From the NCBI GenBank assembly GCA_946497925.1, contig CAMMMG010000008.1, positions 1 to 39,596 of the forward strand: 39,596 nucleotides of DNA, written 5' to 3'. Position 1 is the first letter of the stretch; each line of letters opens with the position of its first letter. Below, in pieces: positions 16,601-24,352 of the stretch. The notes under the pieces are model-generated. The model made no database searches. It was given only the letters and a program-made list of their open reading frames with translations, and was not told the DNA's origin. The position numbers were made by a program, and so were the translations under genes. This DNA is from an uncultured Mycoplasmatota bacterium. GTDB lineage: Bacteria; Bacillota_I; Bacilli_A; RF39; UBA660.

Positions 16601-17320
16601 ATGACTGAAAAAATATCAGAAAGATATCAAAAAGCTTTAGTAACAGTAGCTATGGGCTTTAGGACTGAAGATGATATTAGGAAGAATGGTTTGCATAGGT
16701 TTACAAAAGATGAACAAAGCTCTTTATTAGAATATGTTACTTCACTTTTTAATGAAAAAGGAAATGTACTTGTATTAAGAGTAAAGCAAAGTGGTTATCG
16801 TTCAGAACATATGAGTATTTCATCTAAAACGGATTTAGATAATTTTGTTAAAAATATTGTAAATATTTACGATAAGGATAATGAAGTTTGGGTAGTTTCA
16901 AGTTCATCTATAGAGTGCTGGAGAGGTAGGATTTATCTTTCTAATAATAATTTTAATGATACAATTGAAATGGCTTATAGTTGTGATGATCATATATTAG
17001 ATCACATAGATTCTTCATTAAAAGCACCATATGTGTGTTATAAAAAAGAAGGAAATAACTTTAAAGTTTCAAATACAAATTTAGATAATAACACTCTTCA
17101 AATTATAGATGCTACCTTAAAAGATATTTTATATAGATATTCAGATAAATTTTGTGAAATAAAAGAAGATTTAGGCTTTATAGGTATAGATGGTATATCT
17201 TTAGATGTAAGAGTAAATAATGGTTATGATTTTCATGATTTTGATGTTTCATATGAAAATATAAAAAAAGTAATAGATTATTATTTACCTCAATTAGATA
17301 GTGTAAAAAAATACAAATAA
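16601..17320 (+). CDS. hypothetical protein
   Basis: A 239-residue soluble protein that I do not recognise, with mixed alpha/beta character. Aromatic and acidic residues are scattered through it, and its codon use is like its neighbours'. No signal peptide, membrane segment or catalytic motif is apparent. The best-conserved-looking segment is 'DNEVWVVSSSSIECWRGRIYL' (about residues 86-106). A GTG start at 16589 is possible, but GAGGGTGG at 16585-16592 sits 8 nt before ATG 16601. It follows the tRNA-Leu by 41 nt and precedes a 318-bp gap. Lying next to a tRNA in front of other accessory genes, it may be part of a laterally acquired segment. Confidence 0.6.
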   Translation: MTEKISERYQKALVTVAMGFRTEDDIRKNGLHRFTKDEQSSLLEYVTSLFNEKGNVLVLRVKQSGYRSEHMSISSKTDLDNFVKNIVNIYDKDNEVWVVSSSSIECWRGRIYLSNNNFNDTIEMAYSCDDHILDHIDSSLKAPYVCYKKEGNNFKVSNTNLDNNTLQIIDATLKDILYRYSDKFCEIKEDLGFIGIDGISLDVRVNNGYDFHDFDVSYENIKKVIDYYLPQLDSVKKYK

Positions 17321-17495
17321 CTACGATATTATATTTAAAAACTTGTCATACATAATTAATGTTATTATTTTTATTTCGCAAAATCAAAAAAAAGTATTTT
17401 TGGAAAATAATGTATTATAAAATTATTATATGATTTTACTAACTATGATATATTATAAGATAATAGCGGTGGTGTATCTTTGGATTCCATCTGAG

Positions 17496-17530
17496 CAAGT
17501 TGGATGCATCCAGCTTGTTTATTTTATTTT
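17496..17530 (+). terminator. terminator or attenuator-like hairpin in the 17321-17638 gap
   Basis: CAAGTTGGAT (17496-17505) pairs with ATCCAGCTTG (17508-17517) through 10 pairs, one of them G-U; the innermost pairs must open to form a loop. TTTATTTTATTTT follows. An upstream TGGATTCCATC (17480-17490) could compete for part of the same stem. The rest of the gap holds the 11-nt repeats listed next and nothing else I can support; the short frame 17430-17633 does not look like a real gene. Confidence 0.45.
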
Positions 17531-17558
17531 AGGTTTTATGACAAAAGTTGCTGAAAAA

Positions 17559-17590
17559 TGGTCGAAAAGTGGTCGAAAAGTGGTCGAAAG
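17559..17590 (+). repeat. 11-nt tandem repeat upstream of the AlbA_2 gene
   Basis: The unit TGGTCGAAAAG occurs at 17559 and 17570, followed by a slightly shorter third copy at 17581. Because the unit is not a multiple of three it is unlikely to be selected as coding. It ends about 50 nt before the start of the AlbA_2 protein, so it could be an operator array or a decayed coding linker. Confidence 0.5.
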
Positions 17591-17638
17591 AGTTGATAAT
17601 GTTTTAAACTTTGTATATAATAATGTTAGGTGATGATA

Positions 17639-18943
17639 ATGTATAATGAAGATCAAAAAACAGAATTAAAAGTTGAGCTTACAAAAGATATAAAGAAAGA
17701 AATTGTTGCCTTTGCCAATACAAATGATGGTACTATTTATATTGGTATTGATGATGATGGAAGGATTGTAGGGTTAACAGATGCTGAAAAAGATTTAGAG
17801 GCTTTAAGCGGTATGATAAGAGAAGGAATCAAATCTGATTTAACGCTTTATACTAAAATTTATATTGAAAAAATTAATAATAAAGATATAATTGTAGTTA
17901 AAGTTAGTGAGGCACCTAATAAACCTTATTATTTATCTGATAAAGGATTAAAATCTTCAGGTGTTTATTTAAGACATGGAAATGTATCTGTACAAGCAAG
18001 TGAGGAAGTTATTAAAAAAATGCTAGTAGAAAGCAATAGTAATTCTTTTGAAAGCAATATTTCAAAAGAACAAAATCTTCATTTTGATTATTTAAAAGGC
18101 CTTTTTAAACAACATAATTTAGAAATTAATGATAATAAATTTAAAGCATTAAATATTATTGATTTAAATAATAGATATACTAATTTAGGATTGCTTTTAT
18201 CAGATGAATGTCCATATTCAATAAAATGTGCAATTTTTAATGGTAAAAATAAGCTTGAATTTAAAGATAGAAAAGAATTTACTGGCTCAGTTTTAAAGCA
18301 AGCCAATGAAGCTTTTGAATATTTAAATCTATTTAATAGAATTAAAGGAAAAATTGTAGGACTTGAGAGGGTTGATACAAGAGACTATCCAGAATATGCA
18401 CTTAGAGAAGCATTATTGAATGCTATTATACATAGAGATTATAATTTTACAGGCAGTATATTAATATCATTATTTGATGACCGCTTTGAAATTACTTCTT
18501 TAGGTGGATTAGTTAAGGGGTTAAATATGGCGGACTTATATTGCGGTGTATCTGAGTCTCGTAATCCAAATTTAGCTAATGTTTTTTATAGATTAAAATA
18601 TGTTGAAAGCTTTGGTACAGGAATAGAAAGGATATTTGAATCGTATGAAAATTATGATAAGAAACCATTATTATTAAATACTGAAAATACATTTAAGGTA
18701 GTTTTATATAATGTTAATTATATAGATGATAATAGTGAAAAAAAGTTACCTTCAAATTTAACACAAGAAGAACAAATTATTGAATATTTAAAGAAAAATG
18801 AAAAAGTTAATCGTAAAATTGTGGAAGCTTTACTAAATATATCTAAAACGAGAGCTAATAATATTTTGAATAAGATGGTGGATGACGAAATTTTGGTTAG
18901 AATTAATAGTGGTAGAAATGTATCATATATATTAAAGAAATAA
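17639..18943 (+). CDS. AlbA_2/Schlafen-type ATP-binding protein with GHKL-like region and winged helix
   Basis: A 434-residue protein. The N-terminal AlbA_2 (divergent AAA_4) domain at about 1-125 has 'TELKVELTKDIKKEIVAFANT', 'GTIYIGIDDDGRIVG' and 'GVYLRHGNVSVQAS'. The central ATP-binding-like region has 'YPEYALREALLNAIIHRDY', 'ILISLFDDRFEITSLGGL' and 'ESRNPNLANVFYRL'. The C-terminal 60 residues look like a winged helix ('QIIEYLKKNEKVNRKIVEALL'). Members are common accessory, phage- or island-linked proteins; some act as transcription regulators or defence components. GTG 17630 and ATG 17633 are alternative starts; ATG 17639 has the best spacing to AGG. A terminator follows at 19000. A second, longer relative lies at 24353-25969. 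Confidence 0.8.
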   Translation: MYNEDQKTELKVELTKDIKKEIVAFANTNDGTIYIGIDDDGRIVGLTDAEKDLEALSGMIREGIKSDLTLYTKIYIEKINNKDIIVVKVSEAPNKPYYLSDKGLKSSGVYLRHGNVSVQASEEVIKKMLVESNSNSFESNISKEQNLHFDYLKGLFKQHNLEINDNKFKALNIIDLNNRYTNLGLLLSDECPYSIKCAIFNGKNKLEFKDRKEFTGSVLKQANEAFEYLNLFNRIKGKIVGLERVDTRDYPEYALREALLNAIIHRDYNFTGSILISLFDDRFEITSLGGLVKGLNMADLYCGVSESRNPNLANVFYRLKYVESFGTGIERIFESYENYDKKPLLLNTENTFKVVLYNVNYIDDNSEKKLPSNLTQEEQIIEYLKKNEKVNRKIVEALLNISKTRANNILNKMVDDEILVRINSGRNVSYILKK

Positions 18944-18999
18944 TATAACTATTTTCAAAGCCTTGCAATTTTATGATAGATAATGTATATTATATGTCG

Positions 19000-19038
19000 A
19001 GACGTGCCTAGGAAACTTTAGAAGCCCTAGGTCTTTTT
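19000..19038 (+). terminator. terminator after the AlbA_2 gene
   Basis: CCTAGG (19007-19012) pairs with CCTAGG (19026-19031), extended by AGAC/GTCT across a small bulge, followed by TTTTT. It isolates the SOS-controlled polymerase operon from upstream transcription. Confidence 0.6.
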
Positions 19039-19089
19039 CAATTTATAGATATAATTGTTAATTTTTTCCAATTAACTAAAATGGCTTTT

Positions 19090-19107
19090 CACGAATAAAT
19101 GTTCGTG
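19090..19107. promoter_or_regulatory. LexA (SOS) operator of the Y-family polymerase operon
   Basis: CGAATAAATGTTCG (19092-19105) differs by one base from the Bacillus-type LexA box CGAAC-N4-GTTCG. It lies within a perfect palindrome, CACGAA-N6-TTCGTG. It sits 24 nt before the polymerase start codon and just before a TAAAAT -10-like element. Repression by LexA and induction by DNA damage follow from established knowledge of this box. Confidence 0.8.
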
Positions 19108-19130
19108 GTAAAATAATAGTGGTGAGTTAA

Positions 19131-20618
19131 ATGGAAAAGGTATATTGTTGTATTGATTTAAAGAGTTTTTATGCATCAGTTGAATGTGTAGAAAGAGGAC
19201 TTGATCCTTTAAAAACCAATCTTGTTGTTGCCGATAAATCTAGGACAGAAAAGACAATATGTTTAGCGGTAAGTCCAGCGTTGAAACAGTATGGTATAGG
19301 TGGAAGAGCAAGACTTTTTGAAGTTTTAAGTAAAGTTAAAGAGATTAATAAGATAAGAAGAAAAGATAATGGTTATAAAAAGTTTAGTGGTAAAGCAGTT
19401 AATGATGATATTTTAAAGAAAGATAAGACTAAAGAACTTGATTTAATTATCGCTCCTCCTAGAATGGCTCATTATATTGATTATTCTGCTAAGATATATA
19501 ATATCTATTTAAAGTATATTGCTAAAGAAGATATATTTGTCTATTCTATAGATGAAGTTTTTATGGATATAACTAATTACTTAAAATACTATAAGTTATC
19601 TCCTAAAGACTTAATAACAAAGATAATTAAAGATGTCTATGATACAACTGGTATTACAGCGACTGGGGGAATTGGTACTAACTTATTTCTTGCTAAAGTA
19701 GCTATGGATGTAGTCGCAAAACACACTGAAGCGAATCTCTTTGGGGTAAGAATTGCCGAACTTAACGAAATGTCTTATAGACAGTTGATATGGAGTCATG
19801 TGCCTATTACAGATATTTGGAGAGTAGGTAAAGGTATTTCTAAAAGATTAGAGAAGTATGGTATGTATACAATGGGTGATGTTGCAAGATGTTCTATTAA
19901 TAATGAAGACTTACTATATAAATTATTTGGGGTTAATGCTGAACTTCTAATAGATCATGCTTGGGGTTATGAACCATGTACAATAGAATCTATAAAAAAC
20001 TATAAACCACTTGCCAAAAGTATAAGTAGTGGTCAAGTTTTACAAAGTCCATATGATTATAATAAAACAAAGTTAATAGTAAGAGAGATGGCTGATTTAC
20101 TAGCTTTAGAACTTGTCTCTAAAAAATTAGTAACAGAACAGTTAGTTTTGACTATTGGTTATGATATAGATAATATTACTGATGATTATAATGGAGAAAT
20201 TACAATAGACCATTATGGACGTGCTATACCTAAGTCTAGCCATGGAACTATTAACTTAGATTATAAAACGTCTTCATCTAAAATAATTATTGAAGCGATG
20301 ATTAAATTATTTGAAAGAATAATAAATCCTAAACTATTAGTTAGAAGAGTTAATATGTGTGCCACTAAGTTAGCAAGTGAAGAAGATGAAAAATGTAAAG
20401 TAAGATATAGGCAATTAGATTTATTTTCATCTTTAGAAGAAAAAGATAATAAGTTAGATTATAATAGAGAAACTTTAAAAGAAGAAAATAATCTTCAAAA
20501 TGCTATGTTAAAGATAAAGGAGAAGTATGGTAAAAATGCTATTTTGAAAGGTATGGATTTAGAAGATGGGGCAACAACAATGGATAGAAATAGGCAGATA
20601 GGAGGACATCATGAATAA
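19131..20618 (+). CDS. Y-family translesion DNA polymerase (UmuC/UvrX-like)
   Basis: A 495-residue protein with the Y-family palm and finger motifs: 'CCIDLKSFYASVE' at the N-terminus, 'YSIDEVFMDIT' near residue 142 carrying the catalytic Asp-Glu, and 'TATGGIGTNLFLAKVAMD'. Helix-hairpin-helix residues follow ('IWRVGKGISKRL'), then a little-finger domain to about residue 430. Length and the 'RMAHYIDYSAKIYNIYL' segment place it with Gram-positive UmuC/UvrX/ImpB-type enzymes rather than the shorter DinB. It would copy past damaged bases with low fidelity. A LexA box lies just upstream. A YolD-like gene overlaps its end by 8 nt, the same pairing as uvrX-yolD in Bacillus and its mobile elements. 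Confidence 0.9.
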   Translation: MEKVYCCIDLKSFYASVECVERGLDPLKTNLVVADKSRTEKTICLAVSPALKQYGIGGRARLFEVLSKVKEINKIRRKDNGYKKFSGKAVNDDILKKDKTKELDLIIAPPRMAHYIDYSAKIYNIYLKYIAKEDIFVYSIDEVFMDITNYLKYYKLSPKDLITKIIKDVYDTTGITATGGIGTNLFLAKVAMDVVAKHTEANLFGVRIAELNEMSYRQLIWSHVPITDIWRVGKGISKRLEKYGMYTMGDVARCSINNEDLLYKLFGVNAELLIDHAWGYEPCTIESIKNYKPLAKSISSGQVLQSPYDYNKTKLIVREMADLLALELVSKKLVTEQLVLTIGYDIDNITDDYNGEITIDHYGRAIPKSSHGTINLDYKTSSSKIIIEAMIKLFERIINPKLLVRRVNMCATKLASEEDEKCKVRYRQLDLFSSLEEKDNKLDYNRETLKEENNLQNAMLKIKEKYGKNAILKGMDLEDGATTMDRNRQIGGHHE

Positions 20619-21009
20619 TTATGATGATATTATAAATATGCCTCACCATATATCTAAAACAAGAAAGCCTATGTCTTTACAAAATAGGTCAGCACAGTTC
20701 GCTCCTTTTTCTGCTTTAACTACTTATGATGAGAAGATAAGAGAAGTTGCAAGGGAAACATCTAAAAAAATAGAATTAGATGATGGTATAAAATTAATGC
20801 TAAACGAGAAGTTATGTCTTATAAAAAATGATATTAAACTAAGACCTAGAGTAACAATTACTTACTTTGCTAGAGATAGTAAGAAAAAAGGAGGACATTA
20901 TAAAACTATAACTAGTAATGTTAAAATAGTTGATGAAGTATATAAAAGAATAGTTTTAATAGATAATACTATAATATCTTTTGATAATGTAATTGATATT
21001 AAGCTTTGA
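20611..21009 (+). CDS. YolD-like protein
   Basis: A 132-residue protein with the YolD-like family signature: 'INMPHHISKTRKPMSLQNRSAQFAPFSAL' in pieces, then 'TTYDEKI', and a C-terminal beta-rich part ('ITYFARDSKKKGGHY'). YolD-like proteins are typically encoded directly behind UvrX/UmuC-type polymerases and have been proposed to be functional equivalents of UmuD; the biochemical role is not settled. It overlaps the polymerase gene by 8 nt and has its own GGAGG before ATG 20611, so the pair is translationally linked and should share SOS control. Confidence 0.82.
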   Translation: MNNYDDIINMPHHISKTRKPMSLQNRSAQFAPFSALTTYDEKIREVARETSKKIELDDGIKLMLNEKLCLIKNDIKLRPRVTITYFARDSKKKGGHYKTITSNVKIVDEVYKRIVLIDNTIISFDNVIDIKL

Positions 21010-21052
21010 TTATATTTCTTAAAAATATGTATATACTATTATTGTATACTAG

Positions 21053-21081
21053 TTGACATTTTTAGAAAAAAATAGTATATT
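21053..21081 (+). promoter_or_regulatory. strong promoter of the type III antitoxin RNA
   Basis: TTGACA (21053-21058), a 17-nt spacer and TATATT (21076-21081). This is the most consensus-like promoter in the window, as expected for an antitoxin RNA needed in excess over its toxin. Transcription should start near 21088. Confidence 0.75.
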
Positions 21082-21087
21082 TATATC

Positions 21088-21250
21088 ACAGATGAGATTA
21101 TTCATCTTGGAAATGTTTTTCGCTTCTGGATGGTGCGATTAATAAATGATTCCAGTCGACAATGTTTTTCGCTTCCAGGTGGTGCGACTAATAAATGATC
21201 CTGGTTGAAAATGTTAAAAACTTCATCATTTATGGTGAAGTTTTTGTTTT
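21088..21250 (+). ncRNA. CptI/ToxI-type antitoxin RNA with 49-nt tandem repeats
   Basis: Two full 49-nt repeats (21112-21160 and 21161-21209) and the start of a third (21210-21215) lie between a strong promoter and a terminator. Each contains AATGTTTTTCGCTT, a 5-bp stem, a conserved TGGTGCGAYTAATAAATGAT interior, and the closing arm. The stems are CTGGA/TCCAG (21126/21151) in repeat 1 and CCAGG/CCTGG (21175/21200) in repeat 2. Three of five pairs changed on both sides with pairing kept. A leader hairpin AGATGA/TCATCT lies at 21090-21107. Type III antitoxins are cut by their toxin into repeat-length pseudoknots that inhibit it. Position directly upstream of a CptN-like gene supports this assignment. 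Confidence 0.85.
21216..21250 (+). terminator. terminator between antitoxin RNA repeats and toxin gene
   Basis: AAAAACTTCA (21216-21225) pairs with TGAAGTTTTT (21236-21245) around a 10-nt loop, followed by GTTTT. In type III systems a leaky terminator here sets the RNA-to-toxin ratio. Confidence 0.8.
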
Positions 21251-21347
21251 GCATGTTAAAAAAATAAATTTATATATTGACGAACATAAGTATAATTTAG
21301 TATATTTAAATTACATATCATATTTGTTGTTTGGGGGTGTTTGTAAA

Positions 21348-21815
21348 ATGAAAGTTAAAACTGGATATTTATATCATATTAAAGATGAATACTTTGATGT
21401 TGTAAATGATGATAATTTGATGCAAAATCATGAAAGAGGAAAGAAACGACCAACATATTTTACAATTAAAGATAAAAATATACTATGGTTTATTCCTATA
21501 AGTTCTAAAGTAGAAAAATATCAGAAAATAATTGATAAGAAAATAAAAAAATATGGTTTTTGTAATACAATAATGATAAGAAAAATTGCTGGTAGTAATG
21601 CTGCTATTTTATTGCAAAATGCTTTTCCTACCATAGAAAAATATATTGACCATGTGCATACTGTTGATGGAGTACCTTTAAAAGTTCCTACTGACTTACA
21701 AGCAGAAATCAAAAGCATGTTTAAAAATATATTAGGTTTGAAAAAGAGAGGAACTAATTTATTCTTTGCTAATATAGATAGTTTAGTGGAAAAAATGTTA
21801 AAAGAAAATAAATAG
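21348..21815 (+). CDS. cptN: type III toxin-antitoxin endoribonuclease toxin (CptN/ToxN/AbiQ-like)
   Basis: A 155-residue protein. The N-terminal 'KTGYLYHIKDEYFD' and 'RPTYFTI', 'LWFIPISSKVEKY' near residue 48, 'LLQNAFPTIEKYIDHVHT' near 95 and a closing helical segment match, from memory, the CptN family of type III toxins. These are ToxN-fold endoribonucleases that cut mRNA when not bound by their repeat RNA. A longer frame extends to 21195, but that part covers the terminator. ATG 21348 follows GGGGGTG by about 8 nt and gives the usual family length. Gene order (promoter, 49-nt repeats, terminator, toxin) is the full type III layout. Known roles are phage abortive infection and plasmid or island maintenance; which applies here is unknown. 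Confidence 0.85.
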   Translation: MKVKTGYLYHIKDEYFDVVNDDNLMQNHERGKKRPTYFTIKDKNILWFIPISSKVEKYQKIIDKKIKKYGFCNTIMIRKIAGSNAAILLQNAFPTIEKYIDHVHTVDGVPLKVPTDLQAEIKSMFKNILGLKKRGTNLFFANIDSLVEKMLKENK

Positions 21816-21874
21816 ATATTATAAGAATTGCTAGCCAGTGGATGGCAAATTAAGTTTGTTTCATTATTATATAT

Positions 21875-22504
21875 TTAAAAATATAAGTATTTAAATCCTA
21901 GTTCTTTATAAATTTCAGATGCTCTAGGAAGATTTAAAAGATTTGCAAATATTAAATTATAAAGTTCATCAAATAAGAAGATAGCACATATTGTATAACT
22001 TAATATTAAAAAGGCTTTTTTAGGCATCTTCTGTGCTAGATAAAAACAAAGTGGTACTATTAAATACATTAATAATAAAGCTGATAATCCAAAGACTAAA
22101 ACACTTCTTAGACATACATAACCATTAATATTACCAAAGCTTAATATTTCATTAGTATAATCCCAACATTTTATATGCATGATATGTTCCATAAAGGCTC
22201 CACCAATATATTCAAGTATACCAGTAGATATCATACTTACTATAAAAACAAATAAAGGATTTTTTCTTTTCTTATAAGTTAAAACATATATCAATATAGC
22301 ACCCATAGCATAAATATTTATCCATGGTAAGAAATTACCTCCACGCCAGTATATTTCAGTCATACCACTATTAAAATAATAAAATACTACTTCATAGAGC
22401 CATCCAAACATTCCTGATATTACTATTATTAAACAAAATATTCCTAACATAGTTTTTTTGTCAAAATTATGATTTTTATTTAAATAATCTTTATACTTCT
22501 TCAT
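21875..22504 (-). CDS. CmpB-like polytopic membrane protein (putative ABC-transporter type IV family)
   Basis: A 209-residue protein with about five transmembrane segments. The family landmarks are 'SGMFGWLYEV', 'WRGGNFLPWINIYAMGAI', 'GILEYIGGAFMEHI' and 'KCWDYTNEILSFGNINGYVCLRSVLVFGL', the typical conserved core of the CmpB/'putative ABC-transporter type IV' family (pfam06541). The function is not established; no ATPase gene lies nearby. ATG 22504 has AAAGGAG 9 nt upstream. It is divergent from sodA across 116 bp and monocistronic, and reads towards the toxin gene. The name transporter should be taken lightly, since the family assignment does not give a substrate. Confidence 0.75.
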   Translation of the reverse strand: MKKYKDYLNKNHNFDKKTMLGIFCLIIVISGMFGWLYEVVFYYFNSGMTEIYWRGGNFLPWINIYAMGAILIYVLTYKKRKNPLFVFIVSMISTGILEYIGGAFMEHIMHIKCWDYTNEILSFGNINGYVCLRSVLVFGLSALLLMYLIVPLCFYLAQKMPKKAFLILSYTICAIFLFDELYNLIFANLLNLPRASEIYKELGFKYLYF

Positions 22505-22620
22505 GACTATTAACTCCTTTAATACTTACAGTTTATCAAAAAAAGAGATGTATTTAAATATTTTATCAAGATAATGACATAATTGGACGTTTTACATAAA
22601 CTATTATTGGAGTTGATTTT

Positions 22621-23229
22621 ATGTATAAATTGCCTATATTACCTTATTTATTTCAAGATTTAGAGCCATATATTGATACTCATACAATGGGATTACATTA
22701 TCATAAACATGAACAGAATTATTTGAATAAATTAAATGAATTGTTAGTAAAAAATAATTTTGATTATCGTTATGATATAGATGAGTTGTTCTATCATATT
22801 GATAAATTTAATGAAAGTGATAGAGAAGATATTCTATATAATTTAGGTGGTGTTTTAAATCATAACTTATACTTTAAGAGTATGAGTCCTAATAGAGTAT
22901 TACCAAATGGGAAGTTAAAAGAAGATATAGATAAGAAATATGGAAGTATTGATAAATTCTTTTTAGAGTTTAAAAATAAAGCCATGAGTTTAAAGGGTTC
23001 AGGTTATACCTTCTTAGTAGTAACAAGTGATGGTTCTCTAGATATTATAAATTTATCTAATCAAGAACTACCACAGTCTTTTGGTTATATTCCACTATTT
23101 AATATGGATATGTGGGAACATGCTTATTATTTAAATTATAAAAATGAAAAAGGAAACTATATTGATAACTTCTTGATAATTGCAGATTTTACTAACGCTA
23201 ATAAACTTTATAATAGTTTGATGAAGTAG
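22621..23229 (+). CDS. sodA: Fe/Mn superoxide dismutase
   Basis: A 202-residue protein spanning the whole Fe/Mn superoxide dismutase fold. The four metal ligands can all be placed: His in 'LHYHKHEQNY', His in 'VLNHNLYF', and Asp and His in 'NMDMWEHAYY'. The 'GSGYTFLVV' strand and 'NQELPQSFGYIPLF' loop are normal for the family. It would convert superoxide to hydrogen peroxide and oxygen in the cytoplasm; Fe or Mn preference cannot be decided by eye. The gene has TTGGAG before ATG 22621 and a good terminator after it. A superoxide reductase gene lies 10 kb downstream, so the cell has both oxidative and reductive superoxide disposal. Confidence 0.93.
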   Translation: MYKLPILPYLFQDLEPYIDTHTMGLHYHKHEQNYLNKLNELLVKNNFDYRYDIDELFYHIDKFNESDREDILYNLGGVLNHNLYFKSMSPNRVLPNGKLKEDIDKKYGSIDKFFLEFKNKAMSLKGSGYTFLVVTSDGSLDIINLSNQELPQSFGYIPLFNMDMWEHAYYLNYKNEKGNYIDNFLIIADFTNANKLYNSLMK

Positions 23230-23235
23230 GTAATT

Positions 23236-23261
23236 GAGTGATAATTTAATCACTCTTTTTT
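23236..23261 (+). terminator. terminator after sodA
   Basis: GAGTGAT (23236-23242) pairs perfectly with ATCACTC (23249-23255) around a 6-nt loop, followed by six T. Confidence 0.85.
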
Positions 23262-23371
23262 AGTAAAATATTTTTTTCTGCTAATAATATAAGTGTAAAG
23301 TTAATCTCTTTTGTTTGTAAGATGTATTAAAATAATTTATACTATTATTAAAGATAGAAAGAAGTGATGAT

Positions 23372-24328
23372 ATGCTTTTAGATATAGTTATTTTATTAAT
23401 AGGCTTTGTAATAATCATTAAATCATCAGATGTTTTAGTAGATGCTGCTTCTTCATTAGCTTTAAAGTTAAGAGTACCTAAGATGTTAATTGCATTAACA
23501 ATAGTATCATTTGGTACTTGTGCTCCTGAAGTTGCTATATCTTTTAGAAGTGTTGCAAATGGTGATGGAGTTATGGCTTTTGCAAATGTTGTAGGTAGCT
23601 CGATTGTAAATGTTTTCTTAATTATAGGACTTGCTAGCTTCTTAAGACCTATTAAAGTAAGACATGCTACTGTAAAAAAAGAATTACCTTTACTTTTTAT
23701 TGTTACAACAGCTTTTTCTTTCTTAATGCTTGATGCAGTATTTAATCCAATAACTTCAAATACTTTTTCAAGAAATGATAGTTTTATTTTAATTTTATTA
23801 TTTTGTATGTTTATTCTTTATTTAGTAGGAATGTTATTTAAAAAGAATAGAAAAGATGAGGAACAAGTAATAAGTAAGTATTCTGCTATTATGTCTTGTC
23901 TACTTTTAGTTGTTACCATTATCTTAATAGTTTATAGTAGTGAGATGATTGTAGACTCTGCTAAAGCGATTGCAAGTGGACTAAATATAAGTGAGAAAGC
24001 AATTACAATGACTGCTATCGTAATAGGAACAAGCTTACCTGAGATGATTATGACAGTAACAAGTGCTAGAAAAGGTGAGTTTGATATGGCTATTGGAAAT
24101 ATTATTGGTACTAATATCTTTAATATATGTATAGTTTTAGGACTACCTATTCTTATATATGGTGATATTGTCTTAAAAGGTTTTAGTTTTATTGATATAC
24201 TTGCTGTATTCTTATCATCTTTTCTTTTATTTGTTTTTGCAAGAAGTGAAAGAGAAGTTAGTAAAAAAGAAGGAACTATTATGTTAATAGTATTTGTCCT
24301 TTATTATGTATATATGTTATTCTTTTAG
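23372..24328 (+). CDS. CaCA-family calcium/sodium (cation) antiporter, YrbG-like
   Basis: A 318-residue integral membrane protein with about ten hydrophobic segments and the internal duplication of the CaCA superfamily. The first alpha repeat has 'SFGTCAPEVAISFRSV' and 'NVVGSSIVNVFLIIGL'. The second has 'VIGTSLPEMIMTVTSARKGEFDMAIGNIIGTNIFNICIVLGL'-type motifs, listed here in overlapping parts. The Glu in each PE pair is the ion-binding residue. The first repeat has GTCAPE in place of the more usual GTS-x-PE, a mild variation. It would exchange Ca2+ for Na+ or H+. AGAAAGAAGTGATGAT serves as a ribosome binding site before ATG 23372. It ends 24 nt before the next gene. Confidence 0.9.
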   Translation: MLLDIVILLIGFVIIIKSSDVLVDAASSLALKLRVPKMLIALTIVSFGTCAPEVAISFRSVANGDGVMAFANVVGSSIVNVFLIIGLASFLRPIKVRHATVKKELPLLFIVTTAFSFLMLDAVFNPITSNTFSRNDSFILILLFCMFILYLVGMLFKKNRKDEEQVISKYSAIMSCLLLVVTIILIVYSSEMIVDSAKAIASGLNISEKAITMTAIVIGTSLPEMIMTVTSARKGEFDMAIGNIIGTNIFNICIVLGLPILIYGDIVLKGFSFIDILAVFLSSFLLFVFARSEREVSKKEGTIMLIVFVLYYVYMLFF

Positions 24329-24352
24329 TATATTAAATGGAGGTGCTACAGA

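Noticed and set aside
17430-17633. A 67-codon frame upstream of the AlbA_2 gene
   Set aside because: It has no ribosome binding site, runs through a terminator-like hairpin and an 11-nt repeat, and matches nothing recognisable.
21112-21215. Regular 49-nt repeats taken as a CRISPR array
   Set aside because: The repeats are directly adjacent with no unique spacers, carry compensatory stem changes, and lie between a promoter and a toxin gene. They fit a type III antitoxin RNA.
21195-21347. N-terminal extension of the CptN-like toxin
   Set aside because: It would translate the terminator hairpin; the good ribosome binding site and the family length place the start at 21348.
16473-21850. Integrated element with attachment sites at the tRNA-Leu
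   Set aside because: I could not find a second copy of the tRNA 3' end downstream, and no integrase is present. Only an island-like gene content remains.
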